64,000 nt of DNA, taken from assembly GCF_963676685.1 (NCBI RefSeq), contig NC_092355.1, positions 78,025,176 to 78,089,175 on the forward strand, given 5' to 3'. The notes under the pieces are model-generated. The model was not told where the DNA came from. It saw only the letters and a program-made list of their open reading frames with translations, and searched no databases. Below, one piece after another: positions 18,357 through 29,104 of this stretch; position 1 is the first letter of the stretch; each line of letters opens with the position of its first letter. The stretch is from Mytilus edulis (lineage: Eukaryota; Mollusca; Bivalvia; Mytilida; Mytilidae). The translations under genes and the position numbers were made by a program.

Positions 18357-19545
18357 TTGTTAACAAGCTTGAGCCTTGCTCGGGTTAAATCTGTTAATAG
18401 CAGAGTTGTTCTAAATGATGTCTATTGTAAGCAAGCTTGAGCCTTGCTCAGTTTAGATCTGTTAATAGCAGAATTGTTCTAAATGATGTTAATAGCAGAG
18501 TTGTATTAAATGATGTTTGTTGTTAGCAAGCTTGAGCCTTGCTCGGTTTAAATATGTTAATACTAAATGATGTTTGTTGTTAGCAAGCTTGAGCCTTGCT
18601 CGGTTTAAATCTGTTAATACTAAATGATGTTTGTTGTTAGCAAGCTTGAGCCTTGCTCGGTTTAAATCTGTTAATACTAAATGATGTCTGTTGTTAGCAA
18701 GCTTGAGCCTTGCTCGGTTTAAATCTGTTAATACTAAATGATGTTTGTTGTTAGCAAGCTTGAGCCTTGCTCGGTTTAAATCTGTTAATACTAAATGATG
18801 TCTGTTGTTAGCAAGCTTGAGCCTTGCTCGGTTTAAAACTGTTAATACTAAATGATGTCTGTTGTTAGCAAGCTTGAGCCTTGCTCGGTTTAAATCTGTT
18901 AATACTAAATGATGTCTGTTGTTAGCAAGCTTGAGCCTTACTCGGTTTAAATCTGTTAATACTAAATGATGTCTGTTGTTAGCAAGCTTGAGCCTTGCTC
19001 GGTTTAAAACTGTTAATACTAAATGATGTTTGTTGTTAGCAGGCTTGAGCCTTGCTCGGTTTAAATCTGTTAATACTAAATGATGTTTGTTGTTAGCAAG
19101 CTTGAGCCTTGATCGGTTTAAAACTGTTAATACTAAATGATGTTTGTTGTTAGCAAGCTTGAGCCTTGCTCGGTTTAAATCTGTTAATACTAAATGATGT
19201 CTGTTGTTAGCAAGCTTGAGCCTTGCTCGGTTTAAATCTGTTAATACTAAATGATGTCTGTTGTTAGCAAGCTTGAGCCTTGCTCGGTTTAAAACTGTTA
19301 ATACTAAATGATGTTTGTTGTTAGCAAGCTTGAGCCTTGCTCGGTTTAAATCTGTTAATACTAAATGATGTTTGTTGTTAGCAAGCTTGAGCCTTGATCG
19401 GTTTAAAACTGTTAATACTAAATGATGTTTGTTGTTAGCAAGCTTGAGCCTTGCTCGGTTTAAAACTGTTAATACTAAATGATGTTTGTTTTGTAAGCAA
19501 GCTTGAGCCTTGCTCGGTTTAAAACTGTTAATAGCAGAGTTGTAT
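18357..19545 (-). repeat. 57-bp minisatellite with a hairpin in every unit
   Basis: About 20 units. The first two (next to the nested LINE) are of a 68-bp type, followed by about 17 homogeneous 57-bp units from ~18531 and a final irregular one. Each unit holds AGCAAG-N7-CTTGCT (loop CTTGAGC); a few units lose one pair. The 57-bp form equals the 68-bp form minus 11 bp. The right-hand end repeats the long form and encodes the last residues of the esterase ORF (IQLCY then TAA), so the array probably grew from that ORF's 3' end. Confidence 0.9.
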
Positions 19546-20349
19546 AATTCTTTGGCAGATTCTTCTTAGCCAAAGTTTTGCCAGTGTTGGAACCGGGTGT
19601 ATTCCGTCTGCGTATACCTTATAGTCTACGTAGTATTTAGTTTGTTGTTTTTGATACTTTGTTTGACGTAAAACGTCGGATGAGAAGTTTGGTGAGGTGT
19701 ATCGATTTGGTTTGGTCGTGCCTGCTTTGTCAGATTCTGCTGGGTTGTTGTTTAAATCCACTTTACTTTGTTTTGTTTTTGTTGTAACTTTCAGGTTTTT
19801 GTTGTTGATGTTCCTGATAAGTGTATTTAGGTAGTAGATTTGTTGCTCTAGCCTAGCAGTTTGTCCCTTCCCTTCCTCAGGGTTTGGGTGACCGTTTGCT
19901 TTGTTGTATGCTACAATACTGTAGGGTGGACACTCAAGTATTATGACTCTTGTATGTTTATAGCGTGCCTGGATTTGTGCTTTCCAGTCTGATAACCTGT
20001 TAGCTATGTCATCAATTTTACTGTGATATTTTGGGGTATCGTTGGTCAGCTGAATATACTTGTCGGTTTTTGTTGTAAGGTTACAAGTCCCAATCCATAA
20101 AAATACAATAGCTTTCTCCTTTTTTTTAATAGTTCTTTTCAATGTGGACCAGATAAAATTTGTATTATCTATTTGTAACCCTGGATGAGAAATAATTGTA
20201 AGATCCAGAAATTTTTCTGTTGAGATTTCTTGTTGGATGTATTTTCCTTTGCTATCGGAAATTAGGACAGCTTTTCTTTTACAATCTTTATTTCTGGCAT
20301 CACCCAAGTTTATTTTAAAACAGTTGCCTCTGATTTTAACAAGTGACAT
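19528..20349 (-). CDS. SGNH/GDSL-type esterase ORF of the CR1-like LINE
   Basis: A 273-residue product from the first ATG (20349); the frame is open to 20436 but only from a TTG. The SGNH hydrolase blocks are visible: ISDSKG (~30-35, nucleophile serine in D-S-K), IGTCNL (~86-91, where the family has GxxN), and DGIHPV (~248-253, catalytic Asp-His). RVIILECPP sits where block III strands are expected. Esterase domains of this kind occur in ORF1 of CR1-like LINEs, where a membrane or lipid role has been suggested but not settled. The C-terminal residues are encoded by a minisatellite unit. Activity is plausible because the Ser, Asp and His are all present. Confidence 0.7.
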   Translation of the reverse strand: MSLVKIRGNCFKINLGDARNKDCKRKAVLISDSKGKYIQQEISTEKFLDLTIISHPGLQIDNTNFIWSTLKRTIKKKEKAIVFLWIGTCNLTTKTDKYIQLTNDTPKYHSKIDDIANRLSDWKAQIQARYKHTRVIILECPPYSIVAYNKANGHPNPEEGKGQTARLEQQIYYLNTLIRNINNKNLKVTTKTKQSKVDLNNNPAESDKAGTTKPNRYTSPNFSSDVLRQTKYQKQQTKYYVDYKVYADGIHPVPTLAKLWLRRICQRIIQLCY

Positions 20350-20699
20350 AGGTTTTATATTGTTGTACAACTGGTATTTACCAGGTGTCTTCAGCACGGG
20401 AAAAGATGGCGGACCCCGGGCGCGAAGTTTAAACAAAAATGAAAAACTAAAACCTTAAAAATGTCAAAAATTACTATTATTTTAGACGAAAAACTTATAA
20501 ATATTTAAGTGCACTATACAGGGTGTGACACGGATATAATACAATTGGGAATATATGGACTAAACACTGGAATAATCGAATAATTCTCTCAGGATCTTTC
20601 AGACGTCTTCTTTCTCTCAGCCTCGCTTTCAAACTCTCTACTATCTCCTCACGGCCTCAGCCACGGGTTTGTGGGGTAACCTCGCTAATAAATGGGTAA
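20350..20699 (-). promoter_or_regulatory. Putative 5' leader/promoter of the CR1-like LINE
   Basis: GC-richer than its surroundings near the ORF. GATGGCGGACC (20405-20415 on the plus strand) resembles a YY1 site, a motif that sets transcription start in mammalian L1. CCGTGTCACACCC (minus strand, about 20520-20532) resembles the palindrome near the element's 3' end. The transcription start and the exact 5' boundary cannot be fixed from this copy. Confidence 0.35.
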
Positions 20700-21520
20700 G
20701 GGAATGTTTTTTGTTGTCTTAAAACATCTAAAAATAATAATATATTATATATTTATCTTAAGGTAAACTGTATCTGTAAAGAAACCTATAAAAACGGTGT
20801 TATAAATGGTTCAAAACGGGTGCAATAATGGAAAATATCTGTAATCTTGAAACTGCTTTCTGAAGGTGAAATTGCGGAAGCTGGGGATGAATGCTGGGTA
20901 GTTTTGAGGTTTCCCTGATGCATTTATATATAATTCATTTATTTTTAGCTTCTACCATTTGATTGGTTTAGGGGGATGCAAGTGTGCCAGTTAAATTTAG
21001 GTTGGGTTTTTACCCGCCATAAATTTAGACACAGAAGTCAAAGGAAAATTGACTCGAGAAAACGACTTGAATTTCAATGTTTTCCAAAACAAATAACATT
21101 TCAGCTGTGCAGTCTGGTTTCTGTGACATTTATCTTTAAAAAAACACGTACAAACAGGCACGATTACAAGGTAGTAACGTGTAATCATCGTATTACCGAC
21201 TGTTGACGCTAGCGAGAGATTTGTTTTGTTTTCGAAACAGCGCCACCTATAAGATAATTGCCGATTATCTCCACTTTGCCCGCGAATTTTGACATCCAAT
21301 GATCTGATTGATCGATTCGTTCCGTGGCTTCCCGGCTGGTAATACACGTCCAAATAAACAGGAAATCTAGAAGAAAATCATTCAACTTATGTCATCAATT
21401 TTGGGCGGTAAGCTGCGATTGGATCATATAGTAACACGTGTTAATCCCGATCAACACGAGTGCAGATCTAGAGACGAGCATGAATTTAAAAAAAACCAAA
21501 GTATATGCCTGAATATATAT
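20700..21520. other. Unassigned intergenic DNA
   Basis: No gene recognised. The minus-strand frame 20997-21353 (118 codons) has no family signature and is not called. Confidence 0.4.
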
Positions 21521-21528
21521 AATATTAA

Positions 21529-21621
21529 CACAGGCACTTGTCTCAGAATTTTTTTTTCCTATATACCTTATTATTATAATAAGGTATATAGGAAATTTTT
21601 TTTCTGAGACAAGTGCCTGTG
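21529..21621. mobile_element. 93-bp palindromic MITE with an 8-bp target duplication
   Basis: The ends CACAGGCACTTGTCTCAGAA and its reverse complement form a near-perfect fold-back, with the inner arms CCTATATACCTTATTA also paired; only an 8-bp A/T-run bubble breaks it. AATATTAA is duplicated exactly on both sides (21521-21528 and 21622-21629), which fits hAT-type 8-bp duplication. A decayed relative is at 38790-38836. Confidence 0.85.
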
Positions 21622-21752
21622 AATATTAAGACAAAATCATTTTTTTTCATAAACATTTCATTCACCAATGAAGTAGGAAATTCATTCTTTTGATACCTTT
21701 ATATTGTAACAAGGACTTATATAGGTCCCTGATTGTAATATCGAATTTATAT

Positions 21753-21868
21753 CAGTGGCAGATCCAGGTCTAAATCCAGGACAAAACAGGGGGGTTCAAC
21801 TTTATGTCCCCATTTAAATGCATTGATCGTCAAAAAAAAGGTTGTTCCAACCCCTGGGACCCCCAACA
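21753..21868. mobile_element. Decayed hAT-type MITE fragment (CAGTGGCRGATCCAGG family)
   Basis: Starts CAGTGGCAGATCCAGG and contains AAATGCATTGATCG, as does the better preserved copy at 28400-28563. The right inverted end is lost or diverged. Confidence 0.6.
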
Positions 21869-22159
21869 TTGCATATTAAATTCACGTATTTTGCAACAAA
21901 TGCGCGATTTTTACGATTTTTTTTCAAGGTAGATGGAATGGCACATCCTGCATTTTTTCATCAAAAATAAAGATCACAGCCTGTTTATTTTAAATGAATT
22001 AGCCCCCCCCCCTCCCCCTCCTCGCTTTCCGTTTTATTCATAAAAATCAAACGTTATCTTACTTACCATGCACTAAACTATTTCTTTAATATTTTACTTT
22101 TTTACGAAGTTGCATTTTAAAAAGTCTTAAATGTGTACAACATTTATCTTCTATCTTTA
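21869..22159. other. Intergenic DNA with a C-rich tract
   Basis: Contains a C-rich run at about 22003-22021; otherwise nothing recognised. Confidence 0.4.
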
Positions 22160-22762
22160 AACAGTTTTCAATTGAGAAGTGCCATATGTAAAATTAGAAT
22201 CAGTGCACATGATCTCAAAATAGAAAGAGACAGGTATAAAACATTATACATAGAAAGAAATCAAAAGCTTTGTAAGAAATGTACTCTAAATCTGGTTGAA
22301 GTTGAACAACATTTTATAACTAGTTGTCCAGCATACAAAAGTGATAGGGAGATATTTTTCAAGGAGATAAACTGTATTTGTCCTAATTTTATACATCTTT
22401 CAAATGAGGCCATTTTTTTGTTGTTATATTTACTAATGAAAATTTGTCTGTACTTAAATATTTAGGGAGCTATATTATTACATGTCTAGATGTTAGACGA
22501 AATGTTAATTAATGTATGTAATAACAATGATAATTGTAATGATTTTATGGTTCTGATCCTGCCTGGAACTAAATGTATTTGATTTTATAAAATGAAGATA
22601 ATAACACCTGTCTGAACTTTTTTTTTAATGTTTCATTTTATTATATAAAAATGTTTTTCTGTTACAAATCATGATGTATTGTTCTATGTGTACATGTTAT
22701 GCTGCCCATCAAGGGCCCTTGATTGGAATAATAAAATATTCTTATTCTTCTTATTCTTATTC
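22160..22762 (+). pseudogene. 3' fragment of a LINE ORF2
   Basis: The translated end (LRSAICKIRISAHDLKIERD, then CKKC-x9-H-x4-C) matches the zinc-motif C-terminus of LINE ORF2 and is closely similar to the fragment at 35905-36255. It ends in TAG at 22463, followed by about 270 bp of 3' UTR and a (TTCTTA)n-type tail at 22738-22762. It is 5'-truncated, with no RT domain left. Confidence 0.75.
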
Positions 22763-22970
22763 TGTACTTGAAATGGTTTTTTTTTTGTTTTTTTTTTTTA
22801 TCAAATTATTAGATTCCTGATATTTTTTCTTGAAAAAAATCTCGGTTGAAGGGAAATGAAAATAAAATGTGTTTACACTATAACTTACATTTACTGCTTT
22901 ATGGCTATCTAAGTTTCTCAAATGTTTAGTATTGCTAAAAGTATCATTACTTTCTTGAAACGTCGTACAA

Positions 22971-23158
22971 GTCAGATAAAAAACAAAAGTAACAAAAGAA
23001 ACAGGCCGGTTACAACCAGCCGAATAGTTTTTCTGCACTTGTAGTCAGGTCAAGGTCCTCGGCTATCGCCTCGGACCTTGACCTGACTACCCGTGCAGAA
23101 AACTATCCGGCAACGGTTGTTACCGGCCTGTTTCTTTATTACCTTTGTATTTTATCTA
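22971..23158. mobile_element. Fold-back element of about 190 bp
   Basis: The arms AGTCAGGTCAAGGTCC and GGACCTTGACCTGACT flank a ~14-nt loop. Pairing continues outward with small bulges through TTCTGCAC, GCCGGT-ACAACC and GAAACAGGCCGGT to AGATAAAA. Structure and size fit a non-autonomous fold-back or MITE. No clear target duplication. Confidence 0.75.
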
Positions 23159-24529
23159 ATACATAATGGAGGCCCCTCAGGGGGGTGTCCAAGTAAGTAC
23201 ATAATCACAATTTGTTTTGCCGCAATATGAATCGCATAATCAAAAACTCCATCAGTGGCGTAGCCAGGGTTCAAATGATGTGGATGCGTAATTGTCGCCG
23301 TTGGAACCATTTCAGGCAGAAATATATGTCACCCCTACATTCCGTCATTGGCTAGATTTTTGTTTAATTTCAAAATACCCACCAATATATATATTTCTAA
23401 CAGAATTTTATATTTTTGTCGTAACTACCATCATTCAATAGGAAATATTTGATGTCAAAGTTTCATATCCAATCTTATATTTGAAATCTCAAAAATGGAC
23501 ACATTACAGCGCTGCACTTATGTATATGGAACGTCGGAATGTAGAAACAGAAGTGACCCCTCTTTCCTGGAATTTGAGCCTCTTCATGGGTTTTTTTATC
23601 ACTTGTCTTCACGCGTTGCAGTGGACTTGAAATTACCGGGTGTCTGTCCGTCCGATCTTGTTAGCCCTGTCATGTGTAAATTCTTGCCAGATTTTTGTGA
23701 AACTTATATCATCAGCAATGTCTTTGACACTTGAGGAAAAAAGTTCTGATCTCATATATTTAACCAACTATGCCCCTTGAATAAAACAATTATAATGGAA
23801 ATCCCATTGCAATTGGTCTTAAGCTTTTATCTTTTAATTTGTTTTAGTTATTTCCCTTATTATATCTTGGATAGATAAAATATGAACAACCATTGCCGGT
23901 TTAAGGGAGATAACTCAATTTGATAACAATGGGTGTGTTTGGATATACGCCTGAGGCGGCCTATGGTTTGATATTTTGTGTATAAAATGGTCTGTAAAGA
24001 TAACTTCAGTGAAAACCAATACCAGATGTTAACGCTAAAATAATTTTGATTCATGTTTTCTGTATTTTGGTGCAATTCATAAAATTAATTGAAGGCCGGA
24101 GTTCCGATCTTTGTTGAAACCGGGGACTACTGAATTAGTGTATTAGTCCTAGTTGAAACATTAAAACGGCGCAAGATGTTTGACCCAAATTGTTAAATGA
24201 AAAATGCATATAAATAAATTAAATTTTCTTATTCAAAATGGATTGATCATCAAACAAAGGAGGTTATATTAAATCTCCTTGATCAAAATGACTGAAATGT
24301 ATTTGAAATTTTACTTCAACTAACACAATTGGCCCAAAGGTCGTACGATTCTTTTTTTTTTAATCTTTTTTTATGTGTATATATATAACAGGTACCTCGA
24401 GAATTCGGAATGTCTGTCGTTTAATTCAATTTTAAAATTCATTGACAGTTAATAATTATTAAATTTACACTCACTTTGAGTGAGGATAACAGCACAATTC
24501 CGCGAGTTCTGATTTGTTTTTCGTAGATT
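23159..24529. other. Intergenic DNA, no gene seen
   Basis: Contains AGTGGCGTAGCCAGG at about 23254, the end motif of another invertebrate MITE family. No coding or RNA signal recognised. Confidence 0.45.
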
Positions 24530-25260
24530 CTTTTGTTATAAATTAGGCCGTTAGTTTTCTCAATTGAATAATTCCATATGTTTTTTAATGTTGGGGCTTT
24601 TTTTTTATATCAGACTATACGTACGGTATGTTTTTTTTCTTCTTCAATGTCAGTGTGAAGACCGTACGGTTGTCTATAGTTGAATACGACCACCTATACC
24701 AAGTCAGGAATATGGCAGGTGTTACATGTATCCATTCGTTTGATGTGTTTTATCATTTGATATTGCTATTTGATTACGGACTTTTCGTTTTGAATTTTCC
24801 TCGTAGTTCAGTATTTTTGTGATTTTACTTTTTTTCGTTTGAACTTTGGTGGACAGTTGTCTTATTGGCAAGCATATCACATTTGTTTTATTTTAATATG
24901 TATGTTCGATGTGTACTGGTAGATAACTTATTTTCAAATCGGTACTTTAGATCTTTTGTATTTTGTAGATAAGTTTCGTGCCCAATGTACAGGGAAGCAT
25001 TTTCCTACTAATTTTAACAGTTTGGTCTTGTGTTGTGCTTTTATACCACAGATAAATTTGAGCACTCACAAACATTTTTAACCCCGCCGAATGCCACGGT
25101 TTCTAGTTCTGTTTTATAAAGTCAGGAACAAATTACAATGTACTTGTAATTATGAGGTTGTCGTTTCTTGCTATCCACAAGATAAAATATGGGTTGTTTT
25201 CTGCTCTGTTGACGGGTTGTTGTCTCTTTTTATAACACATTTCCCGTTTCCATTCTCAAT
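24530..25260. repeat. Decayed reversed copies of the dispersed bivalve repeat
   Basis: AAATTAGGCCGTTAGTTTTC, GACAGTTGTCTTATTGGCAA and, further on, TTAACCCCGCC with GAGGTTGTCGTTTCTTG match, in reverse complement, the family seen at 313-540. Both pieces are heavily diverged and non-coding. Confidence 0.6.
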
Positions 25261-27895
25261 TCTATTAAAGTTATAAAGCTACTATACGATATGGGTTTAG
25301 CTTATTGATAAAAGCCATACAGTAACTTATACGGTTGCACGAAGATAGTGAGAAAGCGTCATTTCAAAAGCAGACTCTACATTTTGTTTGTATCTACGTT
25401 ATGACAACAAACTTAAATCATGTCTGAAAATAAAATCTCGGAAATGTAATATTTATTGACCCTTTCTTATTTTTAATAAAATAATACAAGCTTCCAGCAT
25501 CGTTACCACCATATATCCACCTCGAGTATCCACAGGTATATAGCCTGAAGCTGACATGTTAATTGTCATACAAGTACCTGTTCAAAGCTAACAATCTTTA
25601 TCGTTTTGTGAAGAAATTATTGACTTTTTATTTAATATTGTTTCGGTTCAATGAATTTTAATTCAGTTGAAGAGCTTGGGATAAAAAAAATGACAAGGCA
25701 ATTCTATGTTAAAACAGCAGTTTATTTTCATTTTATACAAGAATACTGTTGTATTTAGATACATATGTTAGTTTCGATTATTTTAGTCATCCGAACAAGT
25801 TTCTTTTTGACGGCGAATGTAAATTTTTATCATCATGGTAAAACGTGTCTTGAAAGGTGCTAACTTTCTAATGTATTGTGCGCACACATTATTCGTATAT
25901 TTAGTTTTAAGAAATTAATAACAGAAACTTGGTTTTGAAGAAAACTCTATTATCTGATTTTAACTTGCGGTATCAAGTGGTCGAGTTCAGTGGTGTATTC
26001 TATATGCTGTTTTTTGCACTGCTAAATTGCGACGGAATGGAATTGTTCTCTTTTATGATTGTGTATTCAAATCGTGAGAAAATATCCTTAAAAAAGGTTA
26101 TACAAGTATTGTTACGAAAAACAGTCAAAAGGACCAGTTAAAATGCAACTAGTCACTGGGGGAGTTGTCTAATTGACAATCTGTAATCATACAGCTATAC
26201 TGCTGAACTTTTTTTTTTACCAAATATGAAAAGAAACAATTTAATCCCATTAATTAAAAAAATGTGATTGTGTATTGATAAAACACTCAGTTGAACGTGC
26301 ATCTATTTAGTACAATGCGTTAACTTTTAGATTACGATTGCATTCTCGTACTTTATTTAATATTGGTTATAAGCACGCGATAACAAACATAAACAAAACT
26401 TTGAATATATAATTAACTTCAATAATAAATTAAAAAAAAAATCATATTATTTCTTCAGCCCTAAACCAAGTTAATACAACACGTCGTTTACACTATATCA
26501 CATGTGAATTATTACGTCTCATGACTTTATAAACAAGATTGTGTAACAGGCTACTATCTGTTTACACAAACAATGTATCCTGTTGTCAAATAGAAATTGA
26601 TAGGATAAAAACTTAAAATCGCCTACTTTTAAATCAAATTTGGTGCAAGTAGACAATAACCAATTTAAAAATAAACTACACCACATTAAACTATAACTTT
26701 TCATCTTTCTCTTGGTCACAACAGCCCAGGAATGTCATCAGTACAAGTATTTTATTTATTTTTTCAAAGCTGACCACTTTTCCCTAAAAATGACATTTTC
26801 TGTAAGAATAACGGCAAATGTAAGCAATTTGACATCACTGTATGAAAAATCTAAATTTGTTGCATGAAGTTTAAACATTATATTAAAGTAATTTATATCA
26901 TTAAAAAGAAGATACATTAAAGATTCTGGTGATCACAACAGCTAAGAAAAGAACCGAGAAGAAAATTGAATATCGTCTGTAAAAGATTATTTTCCATATA
27001 ACTTCTATATAACGATTGTCTCCATGTAGGGAATCTGAATTCACGCATGCGCAATGTCGACCGGACTGATTCTTGACAATGCTCTGTTCTTTTGTTGAAT
27101 ATAAGATTAATATTTGTACCTAGATGGAAAAGCGCATTTATAAGCCCATGTATAATCAATATCCATTATGAATACTAGTAGAGTTTATTTCACGTCGTCT
27201 TTCATGTCACAGAAAAACGATATCAGGATATGATGGTTTAGTTTTGAACTAGTAGTTTACTATACAGTATGTCATCGTTCAGCTTAATTTCAGACCAAAC
27301 ATGTCCGCAGGTCTGTGTATAATCATCCTCTGGCTTCGCTTGTTGTAGCCGAAGACGCGATAGGACTTAGCCTTTTACGATAGTGTCTAGAGGACTTTTC
27401 TGAGATTTATCCATCTTGGTTACATAAACTGACTGATCTTTAAGGAAAGACCATATATACTACTTCGGAAATGATTAGACGCTATTCTCATATCCTCACC
27501 ATTGTTACATTCGGATACCTCCGTGTATCTGCTACAAACACACAATTACATTTATTTTATTTATTTTTCTTTTTCTTATTTTTTTGTTGTTGTCAAAATG
27601 ATGTGGATGCTTGAGCATCTGAGCATACATGCAAGCTACGCCACTGTCCATGAGGAGTCTCATTTTATAATATGTATTTACAGCGGAATGTTTTTTTTAC
27701 GTTTTTATATTCATATATTTCGTGAGAACAATGAGAAACTGTTATGACGATCAAAGTGTAGCGCACGCCCTCTACGTACCCCTGGATCAACATCTGTCTT
27801 ACTTACTTCTTCTTCTTCCAAATCTTCACATCCTTTGTAGGACAACCACACCGTTAAGGCATGTAAAACAAAACCCACCACCATACAAGTAGGAA
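25261..27895. other. Intergenic DNA, no gene seen
   Basis: AT-rich; the short frames show no domain. A further scrap of the dispersed repeat (GTTGTCTAATTGACAATC) lies near 26165, and a CATGCGCA motif at about 27047. Confidence 0.45.
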
Positions 27896-27922
27896 TAAGA
27901 TAAGATAAGATAAGATATTTTT
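27896..27922. repeat. (AAGAT)n microsatellite
   Basis: Perfect AAGAT/GATAA tandem repeat of about five units. Confidence 0.9.
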
Positions 27923-28367
27923 ATTTCCAATTATGGGCCCCAAAGGTCATAAACATTACAACATCAATAATTTTTTCATAATACAATACAAACAATGAGA
28001 TAAAAAAAAAAAAAAGTTAAACGAGAACTATTTAAGTTCTTAAAGAATACGTAGATAAAGAATCTATAGTATGTTGGTTTTTTTTAATACTAATGCATTT
28101 TATTACAAGTGTGGTTGATATAGATAACAAACAAGCAGCCCAAAAAGAAAAAGAAAAGAAAAATAGGTATCCACATATGTATAGTACACAAAAAGTTGGA
28201 TCAATTAAATATATTTACACTATAATTCGGATAGTTCCATCCTCCACCGCTATATACAGGATCACTTTTGTAGTTTCGCATATATCTTGTTGTATGTATT
28301 CTTAGTTGCGTTTAAAATTGTTAGGCTAGTTACCGGACATATATACAATGGGATTATATATGTTTAC
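27923..28367. other. Intergenic DNA, no gene seen
   Basis: AT-rich, no recognised feature. Confidence 0.45.
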
Positions 28368-28399
28368 GTAGTAAAATAGTTCATTCTTAAGAGACAATG

Positions 28400-28563
28400 C
28401 AGTGGCGGATGCAGGAATTTTCGAAAGGGGGGGGGGGGGGGGGGGTGCTAGCCCAGGGCAAAGGGGGGGTGCAAAACATATGTCCCGATTCAAATGCATT
28501 GATCGGCCAAAATAAAGGGGGGGGGTGCGCACCCCCGGAACCCCCCCTCTGGATCCGCCACTA
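28400..28563. mobile_element. hAT-type MITE with CAGTGGCGGATSCAG inverted ends
   Basis: The left end CAGTGGCGGATGCAG pairs with the right end CTGGATCCGCCACTA (two mismatches, one at the tip). The interior holds poly-G runs and AAATGCATTGATCGGCC. It sits between two 32-bp near-identical direct repeats (28368-28399 and 28568-28599), much longer than a hAT target duplication. Confidence 0.8.
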
Positions 28564-28599
28564 CAATGTAGTAAAATAGTTCATTCTTAAAAGACAATG

Positions 28600-29104
28600 T
28601 TGTAAAATAAGTTGCTACACTCAAGTTCGCACTGATAAAAAGAATAATAGATTTGCAGCAGTAAAATGTAAAATAGTTCGCCTTTCGTGATATGATAAAA
28701 AGATCTAAAAGCTAAAAGAAAATCACTTTCTTTCCTTTTCATATACTTAAAATTTATTAAAATGTTCATATTTCATATTACTAAAAAATCCTATCAGAAA
28801 AATTTCCGGAAACAAGTCATGACACGAGATGTATATTATGCATAGTAGATAGCTTCCCGCTCCCTGTCAAAGTATGTTTCCTAACGATTGTGAAAGAAAT
28901 GGTAAGAATAGACGGTTTATGTCAAACATACTCAAAGATATATCCAATATGTTGTGAATATACAAAGAAGTTTGTTAAAATAAGATGTGCAAGTTGAAAT
29001 GCTGGTCCCAGCTGGTGCAGCAGTGGTCCTAGTTCCACACAACACATGTAAACAGTCTCTTAAGATAATTCCTGCAGTATGCTTGAAAAATTATTTGATA
29101 CTTC
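28600..29104. other. Intergenic DNA, no gene seen
   Basis: AT-rich, no recognised feature; ends at the first A block. Confidence 0.45.

Larger units (their letters stand above)
6233..20533 (-). mobile_element. CR1-like LINE with esterase, PHD and RT ORFs, interrupted by a second LINE
   Basis: Read on the minus strand, one element appears to hold in order: a leader (to ~20533), an SGNH-esterase ORF (20349-19528), a hairpin minisatellite (19545-18357 and 13755-13690), two ~150-bp repeats, a PHD-finger ORF1 in three broken frames (13263-10437), an endonuclease-RT ORF2 (10443-6955), a 3' UTR with stem-loops and a (GAA)n tail (6233-6252). Esterase and PHD domains are both known from ORF1 of CR1-like LINEs. 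Removing the nested LINE (13761-18351) leaves about 9.7 kb, long for this class. The 5' boundary is uncertain and no target-site duplication was found, so the esterase part could belong to a separate adjoining copy. Confidence 0.6.

Noticed and set aside
18531-19495. The 57-bp unit is 19 codons long, and one minus-strand frame (NRHHLVLTDLNRARLKLAN per unit) is open through about 17 units.
   Set aside because: A random 57-bp repeat often lacks stops in at least one of six frames. There is no ATG, and the frame breaks before the esterase ORF, so it is not evidence of a protein.
20997-21353. 118-codon minus-strand frame.
   Set aside because: No domain, no repeat relationship, no splice support; ordinary composition of non-coding DNA.
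27040-27056. CATGCGCA, an NRF-1-like motif, considered as a promoter.
   Set aside because: An isolated 8-mer in AT-rich DNA without GC enrichment, ATG exon or splice site nearby.
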